From Levilactobacillus cerevisiae (GTDB lineage Bacteria; Bacillota; Bacilli; Lactobacillales; Lactobacillaceae), in assembly GCF_003946245.1 (NCBI RefSeq), contig NZ_RHNN01000003.1, positions 1 through 64,000 of the forward strand: a stretch of 64,000 bases of DNA, written 5' to 3'. A program made the translations under genes and the position numbers. Below the pieces are notes generated by a model. The model made no database searches. It was not told where the DNA came from and saw only the letters and a list, made by a program, of their open reading frames with translations. Positions 24,861 to 33,971 of this stretch are shown here, one piece after another (the first letter of the stretch is position 1; each line of letters starts with the position of its first letter).

Positions 24861-26669
24861 TTAGTTCAAGACACGGACAAAGGACGCGTTTGCAGTGATG
24901 TAGCCACCAGCGACTTTGTATCGTAACGTATCGCTCTTACGGAAATTGTTGGCATTAGAGTAGGCGTAACCGGTAACTTTGAGCGTGATAGCTTTGGCAA
25001 TGTGTCGATTCTTCTGGGTTAAGTTGGCGTTGCCATATCGGTTGATGGCTGTCTTGGTCAGGACCTTGTTTGGCGTCGTATATTTTCCGGCGATAACTAG
25101 TTTTTTATTCGCAGAAATATAGCTGCCATTGCTGAGTAAGAAACGGTTGGTCAGATTATGGCCAACGATGGTCTTCACCTTGAGAACTTGGCCTTGCTTA
25201 TAGTGGATCTTTTTACCCGTCAACGAGACCTTGGCGTAGGCATTCAGACCGCTGGGATTGATGACGGTCACTTGGTTCTGCTTTGTGGCGTAATAGAGTG
25301 GTGCCGTGTAGTTAGCATTCGCAGTGATGTAGCCAGTCTTTTTTGAGCCATTCAGGTCAATCACTTTGTAGCGCTTGACACCACTCTTGGAAGTCGTCAT
25401 CCCAATCACCTTGAACATTGGGCGATTCATCCGGGCCTTCTTGGCATAGGTAGCGATTTTTGCAGACTTACTGAAGGTCGGGGAAGAATAGAGGTTAAGC
25501 TTCTTAATGCCATAGATAGCGGAATTCTTAACGACATTGTCAGTTGTCACTTTACTATAAGTGTAGGTCACAGATTGGTCGGAACTGCTGAAAACCCCTG
25601 ATTCTTTGCCGGTAGTCTTAGTCAGCTTATAACCGGTGATCGTCAGTGGGTCGGTCTTATAGGAATCGCCCAAGGTACCCGTTAGTATCTTATCCGGCTT
25701 GAGAGTCTGCCCCTGATCATCGACATAGTGGACGGTGACAGCGTGACTAGTAGCCGTTGGTACCGTTGGGGTCGTTGGATCTTTAAAGACGAAGAATCCA
25801 GGATAACCATTTGTAGCAGATAGTAGGCCATCCGCCTGATAAGTGGTCGCGTTGGCTGGCTTGGTTATTAGGTCAGTCATGGGGGTATTCAGGACTGAAA
25901 GGGCTAACTTACCAGAGGCATCTGGATCCAATGTGGCTAATTGGGCATCGGTGTAATCAGTCAGGTTATAAATCGCTTTATATTGATCAAAGGTCTCCCC
26001 ACTAACAAGGCTGTCAAATGCTTGTTCATTCGCGAAAGACGAATCAAACGCGCTTACACTATCGCCACCAAATAAAGCGTCTATTGCTGTAAGTTGATTT
26101 CTCATAGAGTCATTATATTCAGTCTGAATGGTGCTGAATTTTACGATACCTAATTTTTTCTCACTCATGACTTTAAGAAGCCAAGCCATGAAGGTCGTTG
26201 AACTTTGAAACCCGTCAATTAATGTCTGCTCTGTTGGTACACCTGATAAAGACCAATTGTCAACAAAATATTGTGAAAGATGTTCACCGCTTGCAACAGT
26301 TAACGGTTCTGCTGTGAGTTTATGCAGCTGATCTGAAACGTTACTGGCTTGTGCGGCTTGCAAGGATTCTGGATCACCTGCTGAATAGCGTTTCGTAAAA
26401 TCGGTCGAAAAACTTGGATCCTGGATGGTCTCTGCTGAAAGAGTCTGGGATTCCTGCGGATACCAAGAATCATGGTGCGTGTTGCCTTGACTGTCCACGA
26501 TGACATTATAAGGTAGTTCCGCCGTACCAATCGTGTAAGTGGTATTGGCTGTATCGGTTGGCGTCGTGGTTGTTGACGTATCTGCCTGACCAATAACCGG
26601 TGCAGCAACACCGGTGAATAGCGTTAATGACAGGCCACTAATGAGAATTTTATGTAATAATCGGGTCAT
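24861..26669 (-). CDS. Secreted MucBP/DUF5776-like surface protein, intact paralogue
   Basis: 602 residues. Signal peptide (residues 1-30, ending GQADT); a helical N-terminal domain (about 45-300) shared only with the paralogue at 58285-60109; a MucBP domain (about 315-380, VTVHYVDDQGQTLKPDKILT to SVTYTYSK); then three or more DUF5776-like repeats (RMNRPMFKVIG, GYITANANY, SYISANKKLV, GGYITANASFV). MucBP domains bind mucin-like glycans; the C-terminal repeats probably bind the cell wall. No sortase motif. A perfect cre site lies upstream (26753-26766), suggesting CcpA control. GGGAGGAAT precedes the ATG. Confidence 0.82.
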   Translation of the reverse strand: MTRLLHKILISGLSLTLFTGVAAPVIGQADTSTTTTPTDTANTTYTIGTAELPYNVIVDSQGNTHHDSWYPQESQTLSAETIQDPSFSTDFTKRYSAGDPESLQAAQASNVSDQLHKLTAEPLTVASGEHLSQYFVDNWSLSGVPTEQTLIDGFQSSTTFMAWLLKVMSEKKLGIVKFSTIQTEYNDSMRNQLTAIDALFGGDSVSAFDSSFANEQAFDSLVSGETFDQYKAIYNLTDYTDAQLATLDPDASGKLALSVLNTPMTDLITKPANATTYQADGLLSATNGYPGFFVFKDPTTPTVPTATSHAVTVHYVDDQGQTLKPDKILTGTLGDSYKTDPLTITGYKLTKTTGKESGVFSSSDQSVTYTYSKVTTDNVVKNSAIYGIKKLNLYSSPTFSKSAKIATYAKKARMNRPMFKVIGMTTSKSGVKRYKVIDLNGSKKTGYITANANYTAPLYYATKQNQVTVINPSGLNAYAKVSLTGKKIHYKQGQVLKVKTIVGHNLTNRFLLSNGSYISANKKLVIAGKYTTPNKVLTKTAINRYGNANLTQKNRHIAKAITLKVTGYAYSNANNFRKSDTLRYKVAGGYITANASFVRVLN

Positions 26670-26752
26670 AGGATATTCCTCCCAAAATAGTGATGGTGGT
26701 GAAATATACGTGCTTAGTTTAACATATATGGCGGACAGATTCCTTAGCTAAT

Positions 26753-26766
26753 TGATAGCGCTTTCA
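26753..26766 (-). promoter_or_regulatory. cre site (CcpA operator) of the MucBP gene
   Basis: TGAAAGCGCTATCA on the minus strand fits the catabolite-responsive element consensus TGWAARCGYTWWCA at every position. It is about 90 nt before the MucBP start, near the expected promoter. Confidence 0.7.
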
Positions 26767-26835
26767 TATTTATTAAGGCTCAGAATATGAGGAAAGGTCG
26801 TGGATTGACGCACTGTGTGTCCTAAATTTATGGAT

Positions 26836-26955
26836 CGCTGATTTTGTTTTCTAAAAGTGTCTATCGTGAAATGACAGGTGATGTGACGAAAGCTTTGTCG
26901 TCTTAAGATTTTCTTAATATCTGGACTAAGATTTTTTTAAATCTAGTCGTCACAG
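26836..26955 (+). repeat. S-type repeat, copy 3
   Basis: GCTGATTTTGTTTTCTAAAA, GTGTCTATCG, GATGTGACGAAAGC, CTTAAGATTTTCTTAATA in the same order as copies 1 and 2, 2.4 kb away on the other side of the MucBP gene. The three copies bracket that gene. Confidence 0.7.
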
Positions 26956-26994
26956 AATACCTCTCTACGATTATTCGCAATTTAACAGAATGCA

Positions 26995-27039
26995 AAATGC
27001 CCCATGATTAGTCGACGCACAACTAACCATGAGGCATTT
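26995..27039 (-). terminator. Terminator of the MFS efflux gene
   Basis: AAATGCCCCATGATTAGT and ACTAACCATGAGGCATTT pair with two mismatches; a T-rich tract follows on both strands. Confidence 0.75.
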
Positions 27040-27053
27040 ATCTGTACTTAATG

Positions 27054-28283
27054 TTAAGCAGTTTTTACATGAGCTTTACGAATCTCTGGGACTAGCCACC
27101 AGATGAGACCCAGGTTAACCAGCATCAACAGCGCGGTCGAGAAGAAGACGGCATTGTAGTTGAAGACTCCGGCTAGCCAGCCGCCGAGCAGTGAGCCCAT
27201 CATGTTGCCGATGGCTTGGAAGGATTGGTTCCAACTGAAGACGGTGGAGGTCAACTCAACCGGCGAATTTTTCGTCAGTAGCGTTTGAATTTCTGGGAAC
27301 AGGGCCCCGTCAGAAATCCCGACCATGAACCGCAGAATCCCGAGCATCCAGACGCTGGTCACGAACCCTTGCGGCAGGTACATCAGAAAGGCAAACACGT
27401 AACCGAAGATCAAGACCTTACCAGAGCCGTGCTGATCCCCGTAACGGCCGAGCCGCGGGGAAGCAAAGATATTTGAAATCCCTGGTAAAGCCGCGATGAC
27501 GCCGGCGACCACCGTGATGGGGCCGACGTTGTGCATCAGTTCCTTGACGTACAGACTGATGATTGGCGAAATGGAAATGTTCCCGAATTGAACAATCATG
27601 GTGGAAGACAACAGCACCAGAATTAATTTGGGATTCGGGAAGGCGGCCAGCGGGTTGTGACTCTTTGGCGCATCCGGCTGCTTGGTGACCGGCTTGAATT
27701 TTTCTTCGACCATCACCCAGCTCATTAGGAACGTAATAAATAATAGGGCGGCCGTGATGAAAAAGGTCAGGCGAATCGAGAAGACTTGCGCCAGCACCCC
27801 ACCGATGACGGGTCCCAGCAACATGCCACTGGTCACCCCGGTCATCAACGTACTGAGTGACACGCCACTGTGTTTCCGCGGTGTTTGTGAAGCGACCAAC
27901 GCCTGTGCATTTGAAATGAATCCAGCGAAGACCCCCTGCAGTGCCCGCAACGCCACTAACTGCCAAACGCTGGTGGCAAAGCCCATCAACGCCATGGCAG
28001 CGGCGGTCCCGAGTGATGACCGTAACAGCATCAGTTTACGACCCTTACGATCGGCGACCATCCCCCAGAGTGGCGAGGCAATCGCGCTGACAAAGAAATC
28101 GGCGGCGTAGACCAGCCCACTGTACATGGTGACCTGCGACTTGGTGTAGTCGCCTAAACTACTAATATACAACGATAGAAATGGCATGATCTCGCTAAAC
28201 GCCATGCCGGCAACGAACGTACAAAACCAGAGAACCCGCAAATTTCGGCGCCATGGGCCGGACTCTCTTTCAGCTTCGTCCAA
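27054..28283 (-). CDS. MFS multidrug efflux transporter (MdtG/PmrA-like)
   Basis: 409 residues with 12 membrane segments. The A-motif GMVADRKGRKLMLLRSSLG between segments 2 and 3 and the C-motif MLLGPVIGGVLAQVF mark the DHA1 drug:H+ antiporter group; the N-terminus RNLRVLWFCTFVAGMAFSEIMPFLSLYI resembles MdtG/PmrA. It would export hydrophobic drugs such as fluoroquinolones; the substrate is by family only. The start is TTG at 28283 with AAGGAG about 11 nt upstream. Monocistronic, with terminator 26995-27039. Confidence 0.83.
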   Translation of the reverse strand: MDEAERESGPWRRNLRVLWFCTFVAGMAFSEIMPFLSLYISSLGDYTKSQVTMYSGLVYAADFFVSAIASPLWGMVADRKGRKLMLLRSSLGTAAAMALMGFATSVWQLVALRALQGVFAGFISNAQALVASQTPRKHSGVSLSTLMTGVTSGMLLGPVIGGVLAQVFSIRLTFFITAALLFITFLMSWVMVEEKFKPVTKQPDAPKSHNPLAAFPNPKLILVLLSSTMIVQFGNISISPIISLYVKELMHNVGPITVVAGVIAALPGISNIFASPRLGRYGDQHGSGKVLIFGYVFAFLMYLPQGFVTSVWMLGILRFMVGISDGALFPEIQTLLTKNSPVELTSTVFSWNQSFQAIGNMMGSLLGGWLAGVFNYNAVFFSTALLMLVNLGLIWWLVPEIRKAHVKTA

Positions 28284-28654
28284 AATGGTTCAACTCCTTG
28301 TAAAGTGAATTGACCGGTGAGATTACCCAAAGTAATGCAAACCAATCGTGAATTATCCGTAATGGTAACTCTACTAAGATACGCCCATAGTCCCGGAACG
28401 TCAACGTTAGTGACTTGATTGTATGCGCTCGCAAGTGTTTAAGATAGCGGCTCAGGAAAAATTGAAAAGTTTCGGTAATGATGAGAATCCCCAGCTGGTC
28501 TAGGTGGAAACGAAAACCAGCCACACGCCCGCCGAGAATTTGCGGGGTGTGGCTGGTTGGGGAGTTAAGTGTTAGAACGGCCGTGACTATCCGCTTGAGA
28601 AGGGTGGGTGGCCACGGTCGCGTTTAAAACAAGGCCATCGGCTAGCGTCAGTGA
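28284..28654. terminator. Intergenic region with a perfect hairpin (28515-28558)
   Basis: AACCAGCCACAC and GTGTGGCTGGTT plus an inner CCCGC/GCGGG stem form a strong terminator with TTTTCGTTT on the minus strand. It ends the Dyp peroxidase transcript about 100 nt past its stop. The 28320-28500 part should hold the MFS promoter; nothing coding seen. Confidence 0.75.
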
Positions 28655-29605
28655 CTAGTCGATTCCGTAGTCGCCGTCCGCAATGGTTTCCAGCAAGCGC
28701 CGCGAAGGAATAAAGAAGGCGGCGCCGGTGATTGGCGTGCTAAAGTCCAGCAAGCGGTCGCTCTGCGTGAACATGTTGTTCAACATGCGCTGGGTCACGG
28801 TGAAATGGCGGGCGTAGCCAATGAAGTAGGTGCCGACAATGCCTTGACCTGGCTTCGCAAAGGGCACATTCATCCGCACAATCTTGTGTTCGATGCCGTC
28901 CGCATTATCTTGCGAGGCAATGTTGTGGGCGTTCGGTAGTTTTTCGGTGTCGTCCAGTTCGCGGTCACTGAATTTGTGACGACCGATGGATTTTTCCTGG
29001 CCCTCGGTCTTGAGCGCGTTCCAGGCGTCCATATTGTGCAAGTACTTTTGCGCGAAGGCGTAGGAACCGTTGATGAATTCTGGGTCTTCCTCACCAATCA
29101 GGGCGTACTGCGTGGCGTCGGGACCGGCCGGATTTTCCGTGCCGTCAATGAAGCCGATGATGGCACGGCCTTCAAAGTAGCGGAAGCCAGGCGTTTCGTC
29201 CACCACGGTCGTCCAGTCACGTAAGAATTCACGCGCTTGATCCATGACTTCGTAGACCACGGCCGTGTCTTTGGCCCGAACGTGGAGGAACAGGTCACCG
29301 GGTGTGGCCGGCGCCGTGTACTTGGGGCCCTTAATTTCCTGAAAATCGACCAGTTCCTTGGGCACGTTGGCGTTAGGGAAAAGTAATTTCCACGCGGTCG
29401 CCCCAAAACCAAAGGCAACGCGAAGATTGGCATCTTGTGCGCGAATGGCCATACTCCGTTCGATGGCGGCGAGACGATCGGCAAATTCGGCAATGGCCGC
29501 GCGATCCTTAGCGAGGTCGTTACGGTCCATAACGTAGGTGGTAAACATGATATTGTCGCCGGCATCCCGGTAAACATCCTGGGCATCTGCTGGATTGATT
29601 GGCAT
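28655..29605 (-). CDS. Dyp-type haem peroxidase
   Basis: 316 residues, cytoplasmic. The GFIDGTENP motif (distal Asp of the GxxDG signature) and IEHKIVRMNVPF (proximal haem-ligand His) are both intact, and the C-terminus SDRLLDFSTPITGAAFFIPS is typical. These enzymes use H2O2 to oxidise dyes and other donors, and need exogenous haem in lactobacilli. No Tat signal, so it acts inside the cell. The start at 29605 has AGGAGGAG; the frame runs 27 codons further upstream without a site. A cre-like sequence at 29633-29646 suggests catabolite repression. Confidence 0.9.
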   Translation of the reverse strand: MPINPADAQDVYRDAGDNIMFTTYVMDRNDLAKDRAAIAEFADRLAAIERSMAIRAQDANLRVAFGFGATAWKLLFPNANVPKELVDFQEIKGPKYTAPATPGDLFLHVRAKDTAVVYEVMDQAREFLRDWTTVVDETPGFRYFEGRAIIGFIDGTENPAGPDATQYALIGEEDPEFINGSYAFAQKYLHNMDAWNALKTEGQEKSIGRHKFSDRELDDTEKLPNAHNIASQDNADGIEHKIVRMNVPFAKPGQGIVGTYFIGYARHFTVTQRMLNNMFTQSDRLLDFSTPITGAAFFIPSRRLLETIADGDYGID

Positions 29606-29632
29606 GATAAAACTCCTCCTTGTAAATTCGAG

Positions 29633-29646
29633 TGAAATCGCTATCA
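29633..29646 (-). promoter_or_regulatory. cre-like site upstream of the Dyp peroxidase gene
   Basis: The plus strand reads TGAAATCGCTATCA, one base off the cre consensus, 28 nt before the start codon and just downstream of a TATACT -10 (29652-29657 read on the minus strand). A roadblock position would repress transcription. Confidence 0.5.
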
Positions 29647-29712
29647 AATTCAGTATATCACGGGCGACTAGCGGATTGACAGGCAAGTGTTATCGCCTGA
29701 TAAAATTTGCTC

Positions 29713-29756
29713 AAAAAAAAGCGCCCGGACGTTAGGCGAGCTAACATTCAGGCGCG
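29713..29756 (-). terminator. Terminator of the C-S lyase/DUF3737 operon
   Basis: GCGCC...GTTAG and CTAAC...GGCGC hairpin; on the minus strand it is followed by eight T residues. Confidence 0.88.
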
Positions 29757-29761
29757 GCAAT

Positions 29762-30928
29762 TTATCGTTGTTCAAACGTGTGAATCCCTTGGGCCAAGCG
29801 GTCGAGGCCGTCTTGCAGGCGTTCGGCTGGGCAGGCAACGTTGATCCGGACAAAGTCGTGACCATCGCCGCCATAAACGGCGCCAGCGGTGATAAACAGG
29901 CCAGTCGTTTGGCGAATCACATCACACAATGCCTGGGTGTCATGCGTGACATCGCGACAGTCGATCCAGACCAGGTAAGTGGCGTGGCCCTGAATGACGT
30001 GGAGGTCGGGCAGGTTCTGTTCGATGAAGGTCGTCAACGTTTGCTTGTTGGCCGTAATCGTTTCGTTGAGTTCATGGACCCAGTCCGCCCCCTGCGTGTA
30101 GGCCGCAATCGTTGCCGGAATGGCAAAGGCGTTGGGCTCGGCCAATTCTTCACTGTTAATGCCGCGGTCGACACTGTTCCGCAAATTTTCGTTGGGGATG
30201 ATCAGGGTTGCCGCGTGCAACGCTGCGACGTTAAAGGTCTTGCTGGGAGACACGGCGGTGATGCTGTTGTTAGCAGCGGCGTCACTGACGGAGGCAAACG
30301 GGAAGTAGCCGTGGCCCGCATCCGTGATATCGCCGTGAATTTCGTCAGAGAAGACCGTGACGTGGTTCGCTAAGGCGAGGTCAGCCAAGCGTCGTAATTC
30401 GGCCGGTTGCCAGACTTTACCCACTGGATTGTGGGGATTACAAAGAATCATCAGCGTCGTCAGTGGGTCAGCGAGCTTTTGTTCCAGGTCGTTCCAGTCC
30501 ACGTCGTAGGTACCGTCGTGGAATTGGAGGTCGTTGGCCAACACGTGCCGCCCGTTATTGACGATGGAGTTGTAGAAGATATTGTAGACGGGGGCTTGGA
30601 CCAACACATTGTCGCCCACGTGACTCACCCGCCGCACGGCAGAGGAGATGGCGGGCACGACACCAGTCACAAAGCGCATCCAGTCGGGATTGGGATCCCA
30701 ATTGTGTTCCGTGGCGTACCAGTGTTCCACGGCCTCAAAGTAGGCAGTCGGTACTTCTTCATAGCCGAAGATCCCGGCGTCGGCCTTGTGCTTGATGGCG
30801 TCGACAATCGCTGGGGCTGTGCGGAAGTCCATGTCCGCCACCCACATGGGCAGTTCATTATCTTTCACGTCCCACTTGACGGAATCGGTGTGACGCCGGT
30901 CAATCATTTCAGAAAAGTCATAGCGCAT
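29762..30928 (-). CDS. patB: PatB/MalY-type PLP aminotransferase, cystathionine beta-lyase
   Basis: 388 residues, fold-type I PLP enzyme. The N-terminus YDFSEMIDRRHTDSVKWD and MWVADMDF, the NPHNPVGKVW loop, FSDEIHGDI and the Schiff-base lysine in SPSKTFNVA are diagnostic of PatB/MalY C-S lyases. They cleave cystathionine or cysteine conjugates to thiol, pyruvate and ammonia. A role in methionine/cysteine metabolism or flavour-thiol release is inferred from family. The start overlaps the DUF3737 stop by 1 nt (TAATG), so the genes are co-translated. Confidence 0.88.
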   Translation of the reverse strand: MRYDFSEMIDRRHTDSVKWDVKDNELPMWVADMDFRTAPAIVDAIKHKADAGIFGYEEVPTAYFEAVEHWYATEHNWDPNPDWMRFVTGVVPAISSAVRRVSHVGDNVLVQAPVYNIFYNSIVNNGRHVLANDLQFHDGTYDVDWNDLEQKLADPLTTLMILCNPHNPVGKVWQPAELRRLADLALANHVTVFSDEIHGDITDAGHGYFPFASVSDAAANNSITAVSPSKTFNVAALHAATLIIPNENLRNSVDRGINSEELAEPNAFAIPATIAAYTQGADWVHELNETITANKQTLTTFIEQNLPDLHVIQGHATYLVWIDCRDVTHDTQALCDVIRQTTGLFITAGAVYGGDGHDFVRINVACPAERLQDGLDRLAQGIHTFEQR

Positions 30929-31785
30929 TATTGCAAAGCCTCCTTGGTCGTGGTAATGGTGGTACGTTGCGGGTCGATGGCGGGATCGTCGAAAATCACT
31001 TGGCCGATGGCGGGTGCGGTAATCTTACCGTTGACGGGGTTCTTAACACTATCAATTGCCGTGTTGATGGTCGCGTCGATGTCCGTACAGTATTCAAAGG
31101 ACAGGTCGGTGTTGATCAACGAACAATTCTTCAAGGTTAAATGGTCCACGTAACACAGCCCTTGATCACTTTCCAGCCAACAGTTAACGAAGGTGATGTT
31201 CTTCGTGTTCCAGGCCAGGTATTCGCCAATGATGGTGGAATCGTAGACGGTCACGTTATCACAGTTCCAAAAGGCATCGTGCGTGATGAACGTTGAGTTG
31301 TGTACCTCGACGTTCTTACTGCCATCGAAGGCGTAGTTACCCGTAATCTTAAGGTTGTGGGCCACGACGTTGTCACTGTTCATCCCAAAGTAGTCCCCGG
31401 TAGCCGTGACGTTATCGAGTTGAACGTCTTGGCACCACCAGAGAGTTTCTCCGGCGTTGGCAAAGGTCACATCGTCTAGCTTGAGATGCGACGCGTGCCG
31501 GAAGGTCTTGGTGGCTCGCACGAGGCTGTGGCGCATGGTCAGGTCATCACTGTACCAAATGCCAGCGTGGGCGTCCGGTTGCCAGGTGGTGTGATCCAGG
31601 GTCGCGTGGTGCGTGTACCACAGCGGATATTTCCACTTAAAAATGGTGTGGTCAATGGCCACGTTTTGGCTGTGCTTCAACGGGGATTCCCCGTCAACAA
31701 AGGTACTATTCGTAATATGGAGGTCATGTCCTTGGAACAGGGCACGTTCCCCGGTTAAGGTTTGTTGGTTAATTTCTTTAGTCAC
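30928..31785 (-). CDS. DUF3737 right-handed beta-helix protein
   Basis: 285 residues made of repeating short beta-coils (HITNSTFVDG, LTMRHSLVRAT, VEVHNSTFITHDAFWNCDNV), the DUF3737 pattern common in Firmicutes; often described as a putative enzyme of unknown activity. No signal peptide. Starts with GTG at 31785 after AAAGGAG. Translationally coupled to the C-S lyase downstream, which hints at a shared pathway but does not reveal it. Confidence 0.82.
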   Translation of the reverse strand: MTKEINQQTLTGERALFQGHDLHITNSTFVDGESPLKHSQNVAIDHTIFKWKYPLWYTHHATLDHTTWQPDAHAGIWYSDDLTMRHSLVRATKTFRHASHLKLDDVTFANAGETLWWCQDVQLDNVTATGDYFGMNSDNVVAHNLKITGNYAFDGSKNVEVHNSTFITHDAFWNCDNVTVYDSTIIGEYLAWNTKNITFVNCWLESDQGLCYVDHLTLKNCSLINTDLSFEYCTDIDATINTAIDSVKNPVNGKITAPAIGQVIFDDPAIDPQRTTITTTKEALQ

Positions 31786-31901
31786 TAGTAGATTCGACTC
31801 CTTTTTTTCCGATGAAGGGACTAGAATTCAGGGCCTGTGACCCTATGGTGATTATTCTAGTACCTTCGAGTGGCCCTAAGGCAAGTTATTTCAGAAAAAA
31901 G

Positions 31902-33971
31902 TTAAATTCGTCGGCGATACCAATAGAAACGGTCGATGACCAGGAGCCCGCTTAGCCACATAGCACCGAAGAGTAGCCAGAATTTGCCGTTTGATAATAC
32001 CGGCGCCACGCTAGTTTGTTGAACGTTGAAACGCAAGTACTGGTTCGGGTGATGCTGGATGGCTTTAGGTAATAACGGGTAGGTAGCTGGGGCCGTTAAG
32101 ACCCTGATTGGTCGGCGACCTTGATTGGTAATGGTCAGCGTATAGGCGCCTGCGGACTGAAGCGGAACGGTTTGGTTCATGTGAATCTGTTGGCCCCGGG
32201 AGCGCCAGACGATTTTGCCCTGACTATTTTTCAGCGTTAAATGCCCAGTTAGCTTTTGCCCATTGCTGACGCGAATAACGTTAAAGGGCAACGGCGCCGA
32301 GAAGGGTTGCGTTAAGGATTTCTTCGTGGCGATGCTCAAGCGGTGGCCCTGGAAATAACGGCCCTCATTTTGACTGACAACACTGACGGGCTCACTGTTG
32401 GAATGCACCATCAGATTGCTGTTCTGCCAGGCTGCACCAGCTAGGAGAACTGTAAAGGCTGCGGCCATTCCCAGCGGTAACCAGCTTGAACGTTGGGAAT
32501 AGCGGAGAATATTTAACGGTTGTCGGTAGCCCGCCGCGGTTCCCATGATTAAGAGAAACAGCAAGGGCAGGGCGTAACGTTCCTCGGATTCCCAGAAGAT
32601 GACGTGAAAACAAGTGAGACCGATAAAGAACAAGCCACCCAGCAAGTAAGCCGAAGTCAGGTGGTGACGGCGGATCTGTTGAATGCCCCAACCAAGGTTG
32701 ACCAGAATCAAGGCTAGGTAGCTCACTTGGCACCAATTGGCCAGGAACCAATCGGTCGTTGCCCGGTGTTGTCGGTACCAGTTGGGAGCACGATCAAAGG
32801 CAGAATTGACCTGAAAGGCATCAAAGGTTCCACTGGCTAAGAAGAGCCGGGCTTTGCGGTACAGATGGGTCAGAATGCCTACGGGCCCCATCGACTGAAG
32901 CCGTTGCGTGAGCGTTTGCTTGGCCACAGCCTGTTTGGCCGCCTTGGTTGGTTGCAGGCGGATATTGGCAACGTCGGTTGGATTGTATTGGCCATAGGTC
33001 GCCGGATTCCAACTCATGGAGATCCAGCTGGTTGCCGGCAGTGAGTCATTTTGATTAATGGTATAGCCGTTGGCCTGTTGTGTTTTGCGGGAAAGCCCGC
33101 CACCAACTACCAGCGTGGCCAGTAAGACCAGCGTGAAGAGACAACGGGTGAAACTTTGGTGTGGCGCGTGATTGGGTCGAATCCAAATGGTCAGTACGGC
33201 CGCAATCAAGAGGACAATGAAGTTGGCCTTAAGCAGGTAAGCCGCAACCAACAACAGACTGAGTAAAAGACTGCGCCACGTGATTTGTTGCCAGCTGGTT
33301 GCCCGCTGTAGGTAGCGAAAGGCCGCAATGGCTAGTAGGGCTAATGGTAGGACGTAGGTATCACTGTAGGTGTTCAAGGCGTAGGTGTAGAGGGGAATCG
33401 TGGTCATGATAATCACCATGAAGAGATTTGCCCGGGCCGGGTTCTTGTGGTGAAGCTGTTGCCAAATGGCGACTAAACCTAGGTCCAGCCAGGCAAATTG
33501 CACCAGGTTCAACCAGACACCACTGTTGTAGGAGCCTGTAAACAGGTGACCCACCCGCATGACAGCACTGAGCAAGAGCGTAAAACTCACGTTGTTGGGG
33601 TAGGTATAGAAGTAGGCGTTCCAGTGCTGACTGCCGTGAATCAGGTCTAAGGCCTGTTGATGCACAAAGTACAGGTCAGCCCGTGGTGCCGCTACCCAAG
33701 CAGTTGCGACCCACAACTGAATGAGGAGAAAGAGCCCCCAAAGGCTCCAACTGACCCAGCGACTAGTCTGGGGTTTGATACGGTGGAAGTACCGGAAGAG
33801 CAGGCCGACCCCGCCGAGATAGAGGGCACTGGCCATGAGTAAAGCTAGGGGCTTTAACCAATCGTGATCGACACGGATCGTCACCGGACGCAAGGCGAGT
33901 AAAAAGGTGAAGAAAAGCACCAAGCTAATAAGGCCACCTAACGTGACGGTGATAACGTGTCGAAGTTTCAT
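31902..33971 (-). CDS. Polytopic membrane glycosyltransferase-like protein
   Basis: 689 residues, about 11-12 membrane helices, resembling GT-C/ArnT-like mannosyltransferases. A large periplasm-facing loop after helix 1-2 contains APRADLYFVHQQAL, and an exported C-terminal beta domain precedes a last helix and an FYWYRRRI tail. GT-C enzymes transfer sugars from undecaprenyl-phosphate carriers to wall polymers outside the membrane. The start overlaps the stop of the GT2 gene (ATGA), so the two act together: the GT2 enzyme would make the lipid-linked sugar, this one would transfer it. Confidence 0.7.
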   Translation of the reverse strand: MKLRHVITVTLGGLISLVLFFTFLLALRPVTIRVDHDWLKPLALLMASALYLGGVGLLFRYFHRIKPQTSRWVSWSLWGLFLLIQLWVATAWVAAPRADLYFVHQQALDLIHGSQHWNAYFYTYPNNVSFTLLLSAVMRVGHLFTGSYNSGVWLNLVQFAWLDLGLVAIWQQLHHKNPARANLFMVIIMTTIPLYTYALNTYSDTYVLPLALLAIAAFRYLQRATSWQQITWRSLLLSLLLVAAYLLKANFIVLLIAAVLTIWIRPNHAPHQSFTRCLFTLVLLATLVVGGGLSRKTQQANGYTINQNDSLPATSWISMSWNPATYGQYNPTDVANIRLQPTKAAKQAVAKQTLTQRLQSMGPVGILTHLYRKARLFLASGTFDAFQVNSAFDRAPNWYRQHRATTDWFLANWCQVSYLALILVNLGWGIQQIRRHHLTSAYLLGGLFFIGLTCFHVIFWESEERYALPLLFLLIMGTAAGYRQPLNILRYSQRSSWLPLGMAAAFTVLLAGAAWQNSNLMVHSNSEPVSVVSQNEGRYFQGHRLSIATKKSLTQPFSAPLPFNVIRVSNGQKLTGHLTLKNSQGKIVWRSRGQQIHMNQTVPLQSAGAYTLTITNQGRRPIRVLTAPATYPLLPKAIQHHPNQYLRFNVQQTSVAPVLSNGKFWLLFGAMWLSGLLVIDRFYWYRRRI

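Noticed and set aside
29687-30373. 228-codon plus-strand open frame
   Set aside because: Antisense of the C-S lyase, starts in a terminator, no domain.
30407-31153. 248-codon plus-strand open frame
   Set aside because: Antisense to the C-S lyase and DUF3737 genes, with no ribosome site or recognisable domain; a shadow frame of GC-rich coding sequence.
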